Shown: positions 1 through 13,524, numbered from the stretch's first letter. The stretch is 64,000 nt of DNA from Zanthoxylum bungeanum (GCA_019454045.1 SKCR01006513.1:186001-250000); one strand, 5' to 3'. Translations and numbers: made by a program. Notes: generated from the sequence alone by a model not told the origin.

Positions 1-994
1 GGTAAAAATGTAGTACGAGGTACGTAAGTGTTCGGATAATTCGACGACCGTATTTACTGCCAACATATCCATGGATCTCTTGGGTCGCTTCCCGAAGATT
101 CACCGATGATGTTTGATTACAACTTTATTGATTTGGGATTAATTGCGGAGAAATTTTATCTTGGATAAAGTACTATTTGAAGAGGGAGAAAGATTAATTT
201 GGAATTAATCGATAAAATAATATATTCGATATATTACATGAAATTAGATTTCGACGCGGAAATAAAATCGGATTTTAATTCGGGTAAACGAGTTAATTTA
301 GAATTAATTCGTTAGCGACGTGAATAGTAATTTCGCTAGGCATAATTATTTAATTACTTCGCAACGGAAATTCGTTAATTCGGAATTAGCGAAACCGAGC
401 CCGGAAGTGTTTGCGGGCCCACTCGCATTTCGAATCGAGTGGGGCCCAAAAGTCAAATCGCGAGTCACATCACTTGTCATTTATTTGTGATAGATGTCAA
501 AGTCATTTTTTGGTGAAAGACACCTAGTCACTATTCATGACACAAGTTGGTGAAAACTTTTAATGCATTTTTGGAGCCAAAATGCTTTTTTACTTTTTGA
601 CATATACCATTTTTTGGTAATTATTTTTCATTATGTTTTAGAAACAAAAAGAATAGAAAAAAAACTCTCTCTCTCTCCATTGACACACAATGCCGTGAGC
701 TTCCTTGAAGTAAAAATTGGATTTTATTTCTTCATTTGCTAGCACAAATCAAAGGATCAAACAAAGGTGATATGAAAGCTTATCTTAGAGCATGGATTTC
801 CTTTAAAGCTTGGAGCCTGTAGATCATCTTCATCAACAAATCATCCTTGGCCGAATCTTGGAGCTTCTTGAAAATTTTTTTTGTTGAGCATCACATCCAA
901 ACCGATCTTTGTAAGTATGTTTCTGCCAGCTTCTTGTTATATTCATTCTATTTCATGGCTTAAAATGATAGTGGGACATTTTTAGAAACCAATA
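1..994 (+). repeat. 5' LTR of copia A, 3' half only
   Basis: The whole stretch aligns base for base with 8116-9110, starting at GGTAAAAA. A handful of substitutions separate the two, so insertion is not very recent. It ends in CAATA where the 3' LTR has CAACA. A CT-rich run at ~664-680 is shared by both copies. Confidence 0.9.
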
Positions 995-3196
995 ATGGTA
1001 TCATGAAGCCTTGTTTAAGCATGAAAATTTTAGGGTAAAATTTGGGTAAAATTGATTGAAGCATGATTGATGATGAAATTGTTTGATTAAGTATGCTTGT
1101 ATGTTGATAACATGAAATTTTGTGAAAAATAAATTGGATGGATTTTTCCCCAAAAATGAGGCATGGCCGAATGTACATTGCCCATGGAAGTCTTGGTATT
1201 TTTTATTTTGATGATCATTGGATGACTTGAAACGGATTGGAAATGTCGATTTAAAATTCAATCAGATTGAAAAACGAAATCGGACAAAACCCCTTCACAT
1301 GGCCGAGAGCTTCCTAGCATGTAATGAGATGATTTTTTGAATCAAATATGTTGGACATGTGTTGATGATGAAAAGTATGATTAATGGTTAGATTAGTGTT
1401 TTGGAAATAATGATTTAAAAGATTAATCATGACTTTACACTTTAGTTAATTGAATTTTAAATTTTGGAATATTAAAATTTGGTTAATTGGGCTTGATTTT
1501 GAATTGGGTTTGAAAATGTTATATTTGGGCATAATGGGCTTGGTTGGGCCAAGTTGGTTTAGGCCAATTGGATTGGATCCTAATTGGGCCTAAATCATTC
1601 CATTAAGTCCAAATGTAATAAATGGGCTTTAAAACTTTAATTGGGCCTTATGGGCTAAAATTGATTTTTTGGCAAATGAGGGTGATTCCTCAATTGGGCT
1701 TGGTAATTGGGTTTGACCCATATTGACTAAAGCCCATGCCTTATAAAATCAATTGAAGGCCCATCAGACTTTACTTAAAGGAACATTGGATGTTAGTTGT
1801 GCTTTGAGACCCGATAGGATTAGATTTGGAATCTAAGTCATTAAAGCGCATTAAAAAGTGTAGATATTTAATTTGGAATTAAATTGAATTAGTATTGAAT
1901 ACAAATTAAATTAGATTTAACGAGTAGTTCGATATAATTCAAGAATTCGTACTTTAAGTACTTATTCTCAAACGAGTTGGACTCGCACAAAATCAAATCA
2001 TTGTTTGAACATTGGATGATCACTTATATTCAAAGATAATTAATTTGATTAGTTTGATTGAATAACATGCTTGAATGAATATATGGATGTGATGAATGAA
2101 TAGCGTATATCGGATGGATATTAGAAGGGAAATGGCAATTTTAGAAATTGTTATAAATTTGGAATTTATAAATTGGACCTGTGTGTCCAGCCTTCTCTCT
2201 TATTGATTCTTTGTATTCTCTTCTCACCTAATTCCCCTCAATGTTAATGAGGTTTCTATTATTGTATTATGTAATTGGGTAGAAGTATAATAGTGCTAGC
2301 CGGGGAGAGGATAGAGAGCGATTTATTTTAAGAATAATTTGTTTAAATATCCATTCGCATATCGTTATTAATTTACTTTTCGCGCCTTATGTTGTTTTAG
2401 AAGCATGCTTAAGGGTGTATGATGAGACCTTAACAAAGATAATAAATTGGTTGCCAATTTACGCAAAAACCCCTCAAATCATATTAAGCGTTTTTCCTTC
2501 CGTTGAGTGATTTTTACTCAAGATCCAAAGTTGGCATTGGCTTGTTGGCCTTGGCTTATTGGCCAAAGTCAAGGCCTTGGTCAATTGCAGATGTATTTGA
2601 ATCATGAGAGTTTTGTTCCATATCGGTGTCTTGTCCAAGTCGTGATTTGTTGGCCAAAGTCAAGATCACTTCTTGTCCATCGACATTGATTACAAAATTT
2701 TCCATGTCGATGGGTTCCGCTTAACTGGAATCATTAAACTTGTTATGCCAAAGCCAAGGCTTAGTTGATTCAGAGGAAAAAGGTTAGGGAAATGTATTGG
2801 ATACATTGGCATATCTATTGTATATATATTTCGGACTTGGATGTCCACCTACCGGATTTAGGAATTGGATAAGATCCAATTGATCTTCGAGATCTATCTA
2901 GTTAAGTTTCATACAGCTTGTTGGCCAAAGTCAAGGTTGTGTGTTATTTAACGGGATCCTTGCCTACTAGGAAACTGGGTTTCCCGAGTACTCGACAGAG
3001 GGTTAGAGGCTCGCCGAAAAATAGTGGAAGGCTAGTATTGAATTTGTAATTTCATTCAGATACTTAGCTTTACGCGCTTTTAAATTATTTCATCAAAATT
3101 ATTTTATTAGTTGGACTAATATAATGTTATTTTTCTTGTAATAGTTAGACTGTACCCAAATATCGTTGACTAGATAGTTGGACTATTGTAGTTAAG
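995..3196 (+). other. Primer binding site and 2.2 kb untranslated leader of copia A
   Basis: TGGTATCATGAAG begins at 996, directly after the LTR. It resembles the initiator-Met tRNA primer site (TGGTATCAGAGC) used by most plant copia elements. The following 2.2 kb has no substantial ORF. It contains a spaced repeat motif, TTGGCCAAAGTCAAGG, between about 2545 and 2945. The length is unusual for a copia leader and the region may be regulatory or RNA-structural. Confidence 0.65.
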
Positions 3197-4138
3197 ATGA
3201 CTAGAAAGGGAAATGTCCGAGATATTATCATGGGCGAGAATGTCTTTAAGGGCACGAACTTTGCCGACTGGGAAATGAATCTAAGGATAGTCCTTGGAGC
3301 CGAGAGGCTGTTATACACCATTCAGACACCTCTTGGGCCTAAACCCGCACATGATCAGACACTTGAGCTGGAGCTTTGGAAGACTCACAGCGATGATTGT
3401 GATACTGCTTAGTCTATTATGCTTGCTTCCATGACTCAGCATTTCCGTCGACAGAATAGGGACTTGGATCCTTATAACATGTTGGCGAGGTTGCACTATC
3501 TTCACAGATCTAACAAGAGGTCGCAGAGATATTAGTTGGTAAAGAAGCTCTTCCGTTCACGTATGTCAGAAGGCATGTCTGTTGAGTCCCATGTGGCACA
3601 GATGATTGCTGACATAGATGAGCTAGCTGAGATGGGGATAGTCTTTGAGGCTGAGATTACCATAAATATGATCTTGCAATCTCTCCCCGACACCTGGAGA
3701 TAATTCATCATAAACTATAATTTGATTAACACATATGATACTCTTGGAGAGTTATTGTCTACTCTCAAGGAAGCTGAGAATGAGCTTCTCAAGGGCAACA
3801 AGCACGAGTCGCACTTTGCTTCGACATCTCAGACACCGAGGGCTGGGCCCAAGGCAACTGGAGGTGTGAAGAAGAAGAAGAACCATAAAAGAATTGGCAA
3901 GGCCAAATCGTCAAAGGCTTTCGGGAAGCCTAAGGACAAATCTCAGGATGTTTGCCTCCAGTGCGGCAAGCGGGGTCACTGGAAGCGTGACTGCCGCGAG
4001 TACAAGGCACTCCAGAAGGAGATAAAGGCGGGCAAGGCACCGGCCTCAGGTATGTTTGTTATTGAAATAAACATGACTACTTCTAGTTTTAAAAATTGGA
4101 TTTTTTTATTCTGGTTATGGTACTCATATATGTACTGA
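3197..4138 (+). pseudogene. Copia A gag (nucleocapsid) pseudogene
   Basis: Gag forms the virus-like particle that packages the element RNA. Translation from the ATG at 3197 gives a copia-type gag start (MTRKGNVRD, then a FADWEMNLR segment). The same frame carries in-frame stops near 3410, 3533 and 3700. Reading resumes to a basic Lys-rich stretch and a CCHC zinc knuckle, CLQCGKRGHWKRDC, near 3952-3995. The knuckle has the CX2CX4HX4C spacing of retroelement nucleocapsids. The stops mean no full-length product. Confidence 0.85.
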
Positions 4139-5546
4139 TGTGTAGGATCTGCAGATTAGTAAGAGACTGGCTTCAGGGGAGATTGATCTGCGTGTTGGAA
4201 ACGGGACACCTGTTGCTGTTTTGACCGTGGGCACTTTTATTTTGGAACTGACATTGGGGCATGTACTTGACCTAAATGACTATTATTATGTACCTAGTTT
4301 GACTATGAATATTATATATGTATCTATGTTAACCCAATGTGCGTATACTTTTATATTTCGCAACACTGGGTGTTACTTATATAAAAATGATGTAGAAATT
4401 TACACTGCTGTTGCAAAATAATGGTCTTTATATATTGAATATAAATCTATCTCCAAGATATAATATAACAAACAAAAGGCTCAAAATGAGTAACAAAGAT
4501 GAAACATATATTTGGCATTGTCGTCTGGGACACATAAACAAGACTCGCATATCCACACTTTCGAAGAGTGGGTACTTGGATGGATTTGATCCAAATTCAT
4601 ATGACGTCTGCGAATCTTGCTTATTAGGTAAAATGCCTAAATCACCTTTTAGCGGTAAAGGTGAACGCGCCACCGAACTGTTAGCCCTCGTTCATAGTGA
4701 CGTATGTGGGCCCATATCTAGCCAGGCTAGAGGTGGATACGAATACTTCGTAACCTTTACGGATGATGCATCGCGTTATAGTTATGTGTATCTTATGAGA
4801 CACAAGTCGGAAACTTTTAAGAAATTCAAAGAGTTTCGACACGAAGTTGAAAAATAGACCGGCAAGAGTATTAAGACATTACGGTTGGACCGTGGTGGCA
4901 AATACTTGAGCAATGAGTTTCTAGATTACCGGAAAGAATATGGTATTCTTTCACAGTGGACTCCTCCTGGAACACCACAATTAAACGGTGTATCCGAACG
5001 GAGAAATCGAACTTTGTTGGACATGGTTAGGTCTATGATGAGTCGCACTGAGCTACCTATTTCCTTCTGGGGATATGTATTAAACAGTGCAATTCTTATT
5101 TCGAATAAGGTTCGTCAAAGTCTGTTCAACAAAATCCGTATGAGATATGGATGGGAAAGAGATCGGGTTTCTCATTCCTGAAGATTTGGGGATGCTGAGC
5201 ATACGTCAAACGTTTGGAAGGTACCAAACTTGAGCCCAAATCGGATAAATGCCTATTCATAGGATATCATAGGGAAACCAAAGGATATTACTTCTATCAG
5301 CCACGAGAGAACAAAATATTTGTTGCTCTACATGTGGTTTTCCTTGAGAAGGAATTCCTAAATGCAGTGGTTAGTGGGAGGAAAGTAGAACTCGATGAAA
5401 ATCGGAGTGATATTGTTCCTGGCATAGAATCCTCAACGGAACAAGAACAGTCCATCCGGGATGAGACCGTACCACAATCTTCTATTACACAAGGACCGCT
5501 TAGGTCGGAGAGAGTCAGGGAACAACCTGAGAGGTATGGGTTTTGA
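4139..5546 (+). pseudogene. Copia A protease remnant and integrase pseudogene
   Basis: The protease part (4139-4410) is badly decayed. From 4411 the reading frame shows the copia pre-integrase zinc region: WHCRLGHINK at ~4513, then CESCLLGK. The catalytic core follows: HSDVCGP (first Asp, ~4695), then DRGGKY (~4890, second Asp), then GVSERRNR (~4990, Glu). A stop at ~4857 and a frameshift near 5181-5213 break the chain. The last part, 5214-5546, is the linker between integrase and RT. Confidence 0.85.
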
Positions 5547-7075
5547 TCTCACCTCATGTAGATATCAATCTCATTGAGGATAACGAACCGGCTACGTATG
5601 AGGAAGCGATAAAAGATATCGATTCCGCTTTATGGCAAGAAGCCATGAAGTCCGAAATGGATATTATGTACACCAACCAAGTTTGGACACTGGTTGATGC
5701 ACCAGAAGGCGTAAAGCCTATTGGATGCAGATGGATCTTCAAGAAGAAGATCGACATGGATGGCAACGTACAAACGTACAAAGCTAGGCTTGTAGCGAAG
5801 GGGTATCGTCAACGACATGGTGTCGATTACGATGAAACTTTCACACATGTTGCCATGATTAAATCCATTCAGATAATGCTTGCAATTGCTGCATATTTCG
5901 ATTACGAGATATGGCAGATGGACGTTAAAACCGTTTTCCTTAACGAAAACCTTTTGGAGGATGTTTATATGCAACAGCCTGATGGTTTTATCGTGCCAAG
6001 ACTTGCAAACAAGGTTTGTAAGTTAAATCAGTCCATTTATGGACTGAAGCAAGCATCGAGGTCATGGAACCAATGTTTTGATGAGATCATAAAAGAATAT
6101 GATTTCATCCAAAATGAAGATGATCCTTGTGTATATAAGAAGGTTAATGGGAGAGCACTGACTTTTATTGTCCTTTATGTTGACGATATATTGCTTATAG
6201 GCAATGACATTCCCATGTTAACGTCGGTGAAAGCTTGGCTTTCATTGAAATTCTCCATGAAAAATTTAGGAGAAGCAGCCTTTATTATGAGAATAAAGAT
6301 CTACCGGGATAGATCTAGAAAGCTGCTTGGACTCTCCCAGAGCACGTACATTGACAAAGTGTTGAAGAGATTCAACATGGATCAGTCCAAGAAGGGACTG
6401 TTGCCAATGTCACATGGCGTCTATCTATCTGAGGACATGTGTCCTAAAACTCAAGATGAGAGAGACAACCTGAATCAAATACCGTTCGCATCGGCAGTCG
6501 AATCTATCATGTATGCCATGATATGTACACGACCTGATGTCTCCTATGCTATGAGCATGTGTAGTCGCTATCAGGCTGATCCAGGTGAAGGTCATTGGAT
6601 GGCGGTTAAGAATATCTTAAAATATCTTAGACGAACTAAGGATGCTTTCTTAATCTATGGAGATGGAGAACTTGAGGTAACTGGGTATACTGATGCAAGT
6701 TTCCAAACCGACAAAGACGACTGTAAGTCGCAATCATGGTACATATTTTTTTGAATAACGGAGCAGTGAGTTGGAAATCTTCCAAGCAAGAGACTGTTGC
6801 CAATTCAACAACTGAAGCGGAGTACATTGCTGCAGTTGAAGCAGCAGAGGAAGCAGTTTGGATCTGAAAATTCATAATTGGATTAGGAGTAGTTCCGTTA
6901 GCAGCTGAGCCCGTTTCATTGTATTGTGACAATAACGGGGCTATAGCGCAGGCTAAGCATGTTCTTCGACGTCTCCATCTGATACGTGAGATCATACATC
7001 GTGGCGATGTGAAGATCGAGAAGGCCACATCAGATGAAAATATGGCAGATCCGCTGACGAAAGCGATTCCTCAGT
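5543..7075 (+). pseudogene. Copia A reverse transcriptase and RNase H pseudogene
   Basis: The frame from 5543 to 6754 covers most of a Ty1-copia RT. It includes the GCRWIFKKK start block (~5725), QMDVKTVFLN (~5915, normally VKTAFLN), YGLKQASRSW (~6040) and the polymerase motif YVDDILLIG at ~6177. A stop at 6752 lies close to the RNase H junction. RNase H continues in another frame from ~6745, with [21 protein letters not shown] and ADPLTK, and has an extra stop near 6867. The catalytic RT Asp pair is intact, but the gene is not translatable as a whole. Confidence 0.88.
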
Positions 7076-7134
7076 AAAAGTTTAAGCGACATGTACATAG
7101 TTCGGGTATTAGATGCTTGAGTGACTGGCTATAG

Positions 7135-7148
7135 GCCAAGTGGGAGAT
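7135..7148 (+). other. Polypurine tract of copia A
   Basis: CCAAGTGGGAGAT lies immediately before the LTR start TGTTAGACAG. It is the usual plus-strand primer of copia elements and fixes the LTR boundary. Confidence 0.85.
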
Positions 7149-9110
7149 TGTTAGACAGTTATGACCCATAGCGTCACTTTTTGTAAAAGACATTGTGTTT
7201 TTGTACAAAATTAACTATGTTATAATGAAATTGCCTTTTACCGTTTTATGATTCATTTACTTTGATATATATAAATGGTAAAAGTCCTTATGATTAGTTC
7301 CGGATTGAGATGATATGAGACAGTATCAATCCATAAAGGTTTAATCATTAAATATCCCTAGTCGTAGTATTATCGAGATTGGACATCGATAATGCAGAAT
7401 AGACTAGTATTGCACTTGTGCGCGTTGTGAGGGCATAACGGCATAGTTCTCATATGTTTAAGTATAGGATACTTATGCAAGTGCGATAGGAGGTTGTGTT
7501 TTACCGATGGTAAGGAAAACAGCTTCGCTCTGGATAGACCGCGCGGAATCCCATTGGTAGTATGTATATGTGTCTATGGGAGCCCGCTTCAGGGTATGTG
7601 TATTTGGTCTTAACCTGAGACTTGCATCACTAGTACTTGCAACAATCGATAAACTTTGGTTTTGGTCGTCACTAGTACTTGCAACAATCGGTAAACTTTG
7701 GTTTTGGTCGTCCAGGGCTTTAACAGGTTCTGTGTACACGTCTGCTGGGTTTTATTAAGAATCGTAGTGTATTGGATGTGATGTCAAGACGGAAGTATCA
7801 CTTCAGACATATGGAGATGATGATCACGCAGGGATTCAGAACTAGTTCTCTATTGTGTTGCAACCATCGGGATAATATGACAAGGTCATGATTATCCGAT
7901 TCAAAGAGACTAGTTGCTAGATATCTGATATGTGCTTCGTACGGGGCAGACACTTTTCCATCCCCAGGCCTTGCACGTGACATCCGATACTGGATCGCAA
8001 TACGCAGTACTATGGTATACTACGCCTGATAAAGATCGTATATTCCATTAAGAATATTTCTTTAGAATTGGGTAGGCATGGTGCTTTGCTTGAAGCCAAT
8101 CTTGTCTCGTAAATCGGTAAAAACGTAGTACGAGGTACGTACTTGTTCGGATAGTCCGAAGACCGTATTTACTGCCAATATATCCAGAGATCTCTTGGGT
8201 CGCTTCCCGAAGATTCACCGATGACGTTTGATTCGAACTTTATTAATCTGAGATTAATTACGGAGAAACTTTATCTTGGATAAAGTACTATTTGAAGAGA
8301 GAGAAAGATTAATTTGGAATTAATAGATAAAATAATATATTCGATATATTAAACGAAATTGGATTTCGATGCGAAATTAAAATCGGATCTTAATTCGGGC
8401 AAACGAGTTAATTTAGAATTAATTCGTTAGCGACGTGATTAGTAATTTCGCTAGGCATAATTGTTTAATTACGTCGCGACGGAAATTCGTTAATTCGGAA
8501 TTAGCGAACCGAGCCCGGAAGTGTTTGAGGGCCCACTCGTGTTTCGAATCGAGTGGGACCCAAAAGTCACATCGCGAGTCACATCACTTGTCATTTATTT
8601 GTGATAGATGTCAAAGTCATTTTTTGGTGAAAGACACCTAGTCACTATTCATGACACAAGTTGGTGAGAACTTTTAATGCATTTTTGGAGCCAAAATGCT
8701 TTTTGACTTTTTGACATATACCATTTTTTGGTAATTGTTTTTCATTATGTTTTAGAAATAAAAAGAGTAGAAAAACAAAACTCTCTCTCTCTCCATTTAC
8801 ACACAATGTCGTGAGCTTCCTTAAAGCAAAAATTAGATTTTATTTCTTCATTTGCTAGCACAAATCAAAGGATCAAACAAAGGTGATAGGGAAGCTTATC
8901 TTAGAGCAAGGATTTCCTTTAAAGCTTGGAGCTTGTAGATCATCTTCATCAACAAATCATCCTTGGCCAAATCTTTGAGCTTCTTGAAAAAAAATTTGTT
9001 GAGCATCACATCCAAACCGATCTTTGTATGTATGTTTCCCTCATACTTCTTGTTATATTCATTCTATTTCATGGCTTAAAATGATCTTAGGAAATCTTTA
9101 GAAACCAACA
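7149..9110 (+). repeat. 3' LTR of copia A (about 1.96 kb)
   Basis: It starts TGTTAGACAG after the polypurine tract and ends AAACCAACA. The second half is the repeat of 1-994. A direct duplication of ~50 bp lies inside it (TTGCAACAATCGRTAAACTTTGG at ~7637 and ~7685). The short ORFs inside it are not genes. Confidence 0.9.
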
Positions 9111-9652
9111 TAACTCAGGTTAATACAGAGACATAACTTAGACTTTGTATGTATTTGTACGCTCAAGTTATGAGCATGGTTACTTACTGAGTCATTATGA
9201 CTCACACTATATCAGTTTGTTAATTTTGCAGGTCAGTAACAGCCTTACTAAGCCAGCAGGATTTTGGTGAAGACTTTGAAGACAATGGATCGCCTCAATT
9301 GCAGTCGAGAGGGTTTTGAGTCCTGGGTCGAGTTATGGGTCCTCAAAGCCCTAGTCTTTGTATTTGTATTTGTATTTCATATGTATGAGTTATGTAATAG
9401 CATAGTTCTATTTTGAGTTCTGGCCGGAGGCCAAGTATTTACTTTTGTTTGTTGAGTTCAGGCCTGAGGCCTTGATGAGGATTGCATATATTTGAGTTTG
9501 CTTGTGTACGTTGTCTCAGGGTGCTGGCTATAAGCCAGGTTGCATGATGTTACGAATACATCATGCCGAAATTTTATTAGAATCAGAGGCTTATAGAGAT
9601 GGGTTTTCTCTGTCTCCTGCCGGTAACATCTTGGCCTAGGCAGGATGTTACA
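9111..9652 (+). repeat. 3'-terminal fragment of a Ty3-gypsy LTR (chromovirus-like)
   Basis: The stretch runs up to GGATGTTACA (9643-9652). That is the exact inverted complement of TGTAACATCC, which begins the LTR fragment at 10855. The text (TTATGAGCATGG, GAGTCATTATGACTCAC, GCAGGTCAGTAACAG) is of the kind seen in R-U5 parts of plant Tekay-type LTRs. Copia A cut it off on the left. Assignment to Tekay is an inference. Confidence 0.6.
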
Positions 9653-10854
9653 TATTCACAGACTTCTGCTCTTGCTATAGACCACAACTACACCAGTTAC
9701 TCTCACTTATTTATGTTGGTAGTCCTGTTAACTCCTGAGTACTCCCAATCTCTCGGGTCTGTTTCATTTACACATATTTTTGTCGGTATTGGTACGATTT
9801 TATGCGTTCTTACTAGTACTACAAACTTTCCAACTCGTTTTATGTCGGGTTCTTTCTTTTCTATCATTAGAAACCTCTTTAGTCCATTGCTAGGTGATCT
9901 ATCTTCCAATGCCTTCTTTTTCTATCTTAAGATAAACTCTCATTGGGCTTTCTTACGGTTATCTCTATCTATACTGGTAAAGGACGAAACAAGCCTTTAC
10001 ATCTCAACGGGTATCTATGTCCTTGTTTTGATGTTCTATATCCTGGTAGAGTCTATTTCTCATATAAAATAGGTATGAGATATACTCCGTCAGGACAGTT
10101 TCCTTAACCAGTATCGCTGAGGGATTCAAATCTGGGTAGGTTAGGGCCTTGTCTGAGTCGGATTTCTTGAATAGTGCACTTAATTATTTTCCTTTATGAC
10201 ATTCATTCACTTTATCTCTTACAAGTCTGTGTTAGGGTATCTAGGATCCTTATATCCTTTGTGGCCCTTCGCGCCTATTGGAAACTTGTTGACAAATCTC
10301 GATTTCTTACTTCTTTTATATTTATGACTATTCTTCATTATTCTGGTATCTTGTCCTCTACATGAATGCTGAAGGTTTATTAGATCCAATCAAAAGAATT
10401 TTCTAAGGAGGAAATGAATCTTGTTTTGGTCTACTAGTTATTAGTTTTTGCTCAGGTTTATTACATTCCCTTTATTACTACGAATCATGGCACTTTCTTT
10501 ACTATCTTATTCTGTCTCTTTTAGCTCTAGTTGCTTAAACATCTATGCATCTTTTCTTACTTTCTTATAGCTTTCTTTTTCCACTCCCTTAGGTACTATT
10601 CTTAGTACTGTATTTTCTGGTTTTATAACTTCACTCGAACTTTTGCTAATAATTTCATATGATTACTGCATGATTTTCAAAGAATATAGTTACTTCATAA
10701 GGAAGGATATTCGAATAGCTCATGAATTTATTACTAACATGTCTATAGAACTTTGAGGACATACTCGAGGATCGAATATTGGAGAGGTAGTGCCTCACGT
10801 ACTAGTACCCCAGCACTCTACCCACTGCAGTCACTGACTATCTGATACTATCTT
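9653..10854 (+). other. Unrecognised internal remnant between the two gypsy LTR fragments
   Basis: Only 1.2 kb lies between the LTR end and the next LTR start, so nearly all gag-pol has been lost. An open frame of 157 codons (9599-10072) overlaps it but starts inside the LTR and resembles nothing I know. The last ~80 bases (GAACTTTGAGGACATACTCG, then GGAGAGG) look like the end-of-pol and polypurine area that precedes such LTRs. Confidence 0.4.
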
Positions 10855-13100
10855 TGTAACATCCCCCTCCAAGAGATGTTATCGATAGAGAATATGTTGT
10901 CTTATCCCCCTGAGCCTCTGACTCACTAACTATGTACATCACTACTAACTCGTCACAAATATAGAATTATATATATGGACCTTTGCCTAATTCAATAACA
11001 TACAATACAACTCAATACTGATAACTGTATATCCAATAATATTTTCCTTTACAACTTCATTCATAAACATTTTAACTTTATACAATGACTGAAACATTAC
11101 CAATGACTATTACATGACTTCATTTTTACTTGACCTGGTGGACTCAAACCTCTAATGACTGCCATGAGTAAACATCCTCTCGAGCTCGTCCTCTGTATCC
11201 ACAAAAATAAGAAAATGAGAGTGGAAGGTTAGATCATTTGAACGATCTAGTGGGTGGACAGTTTAAATTAGAAAACTGAAATACTTATGGAATCTATTAT
11301 TTGAAACTGAAACAAGAAAATGGTCTCTGCTGAAAACTCTTTCAAATCTTTTTATGTGAAACTTTTTACAAACCTTTCTTTCTATAAAATTCTGATTTTC
11401 TTATAAAACTGTTTCTTGTGAAAGTTTTTTCTAAAACTATTATTCTGAAAACCATGTCTTTTGAAAATCTATCTCTGAAAATTATTTCTAAAAATCTACT
11501 GAAAATCCTGATGCTGGGGGCGTTATGTATCTCCATCCCCTCATACACCTAAACCGAAACTAGGTGTGCAAATCTATAACATTTGGCCATTATGTAACGA
11601 CGTCCTCTAATGGATGCCACTATCATGTCCATGAATCTAGGGTCTAGGGGCTTTATGTATCAATGTTCCTTTAGCCCAGAAATCTGGTGGTCTTAGGGCG
11701 TTACGTATTGTCGTCCCCCAAGTAACAAATCTGAATTCGGGGGTGCGGATCTATGCTTCCCTCAAGACTCTGAATCTGGGATCTATGGGCATCTACCATC
11801 CTAGTCCTGAACTGCATGTGCACATGATATCTGTATCCATCAATTCCATATCTGAGTCAAGTTACATACTGAGATGGATTTCCCCTCATGCCTCCAAAAT
11901 CATAAAAATCATGTTCTTTATTTCAAACTTTTCAAATCTTTTTTCATTTATGAGATAACTATATATCATCTTGGCTAACGTCCTAAAATATTTAAAGTAA
12001 GTCTCATGTTAAAACAAATAGGTCAATAATAACTTGAAAAGAAAAGAGTCTATTCACTGATTTGAGGTCCCGATAGCATTACTTCACTTCGACGAGGGAA
12101 TTTATGATTCTTGCGATGTTCTTTAATTGTTAACTTAATCAGAATACAAATCGTAGAATATGCTTCGAAACTATTGTCGCTATATGATATTTTATGTCTG
12201 TAACATGATATATTACTTATATATGGGCTGATAAGAGACCCTAAGGATGGCCTTTATCATTCTAGGATGAAACTGTAATAATATGAATCTTTTTCTATAC
12301 TGCATTGCGACACAGGGTCTGGCGCGTCGCGACACCCCTACAAGCATACACAATCAGAGAGCATGCTCTGCTTCATGTCACGATGCTAGACCTACGTGTC
12401 GCTACGCCCACCAGATCAGACCTGAGGCAGAGTCTCTACTTATTACGAGTCACGACGTCGAAGGCTGAGTATAGCGACGATCCCTTAATCAGGCCCGAGG
12501 CAGTGAGACTCTGATTTATACACGTCGCGATGCTGGGTGCTGGTTGTCCCGACACTAAGCCAATTTTCCTGGGCCTCACAAAACTCTACAATGTCTAACT
12601 TGCCCAAATGCATTCCCAATGCTTCTACACTAGAACAGTTACACAAGCCACTCAATTAAGCTTCAACTTCCTATATCCTATACCAAGATATCATCACCTT
12701 CAAATTAATTGGTAATGTTTTGATTGGAAGAAAAAATCAGAATTTTGGAGAGAAATATATAATTCTCTAGATAGGTCCGAAGGTACTATTGATTCAAATT
12801 TTTTAGTTGTATTTTGACCTACTTCTGGTTCGAATTTGGAAAAATATTCAACATGAAAGTTGAAAGTTGTAAGTCTTGATCTTAGCCTTCCGATGATATA
12901 AAGTTCATAAAACTCGAAGATCGTGTGAAAATATTATGGCCTAAATACCATAGGCTGATCGGATTTAATCTTAGAATAAATTCCATATCGGAACTGTGAG
13001 GAATTCACCGAATATCCAAAAGGTCATTTCATGAATTTATAAGTGTCCATACATGATTTATATCATGTATCAAGCGTCCTAAAATGTAACAGTAATTGAG
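10855..13100 (+). repeat. 5' part of a Ty3-gypsy LTR starting TGTAACATCC
   Basis: TGTAACATCC matches the termini of plant chromovirus LTRs and mirrors the end at 9652. Inside are a GC-richer block of CGTCGCGAC-type repeats (12300-12560) and a block ending around 13080 (AGTTGTAAGTCTTGATCTTAG, then a GATATAAAGTTCATAAAACT-like stretch). Both are usual in this LTR type. The end matching 9111-9652 is not found downstream, so this copy is truncated. The right limit is approximate. Confidence 0.5.
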
Positions 13101-13399
13101 ATCACTAAGTGTTATACTTAATCTTTCGAATTAGGTTCTCATAAAAATTGGAAGAATCTCTATAGGGGGATGGTTCAAGAAATTCTTTGATAAAATACAA
13201 CCTAAATTTTAATTGATTTTTCTATCTCATGTAACCTTTAAAAATAAAAAAACAGGGTTGTTTGTAAGTAGGATGTCTGGGTTCAGGATTCATTTTAAGA
13301 TCCATAAGGTATTTTGGATCTACACAAATGCAAAGAAAAAATAAAATAGATGAAGAAAAGCAAAAAAAAAAAAAATGAATACAAAATACAAAATAAAAA

Positions 13400-13400
13400 A

Positions 13401-13433
<33 letters not shown>

Positions 13434-13476
13434 ATATATATATATATATATTATATATATATGTATGTGTGTGGTG

Positions 13477-13524
<48 letters not shown>

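Larger units (their letters stand above)
1..9110 (+). mobile_element. Ty1-copia LTR retrotransposon, copia A (5' end cut by window edge)
   Basis: The order of parts is 5' LTR end, primer site, long leader, gag, protease/integrase, RT, RNase H, polypurine tract and 3' LTR. Integrase before RT makes it Ty1-copia. The 3' LTR runs from TGTTAGACAG (7149) to AAACCAACA (9110). The 5' LTR shows only its last ~994 bases, because base 1 aligns with 8116. Several in-frame stops and frameshifts make it non-functional. The inner base 9111 continues into a gypsy LTR, so this element inserted into that older element. A related LTR of the same family lies inverted at 39104-50710. Confidence 0.9.

Noticed and set aside
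9599..10072. 157-codon open frame as a gene
   Set aside because: It begins inside a gypsy LTR, has no family resemblance and no supporting context.
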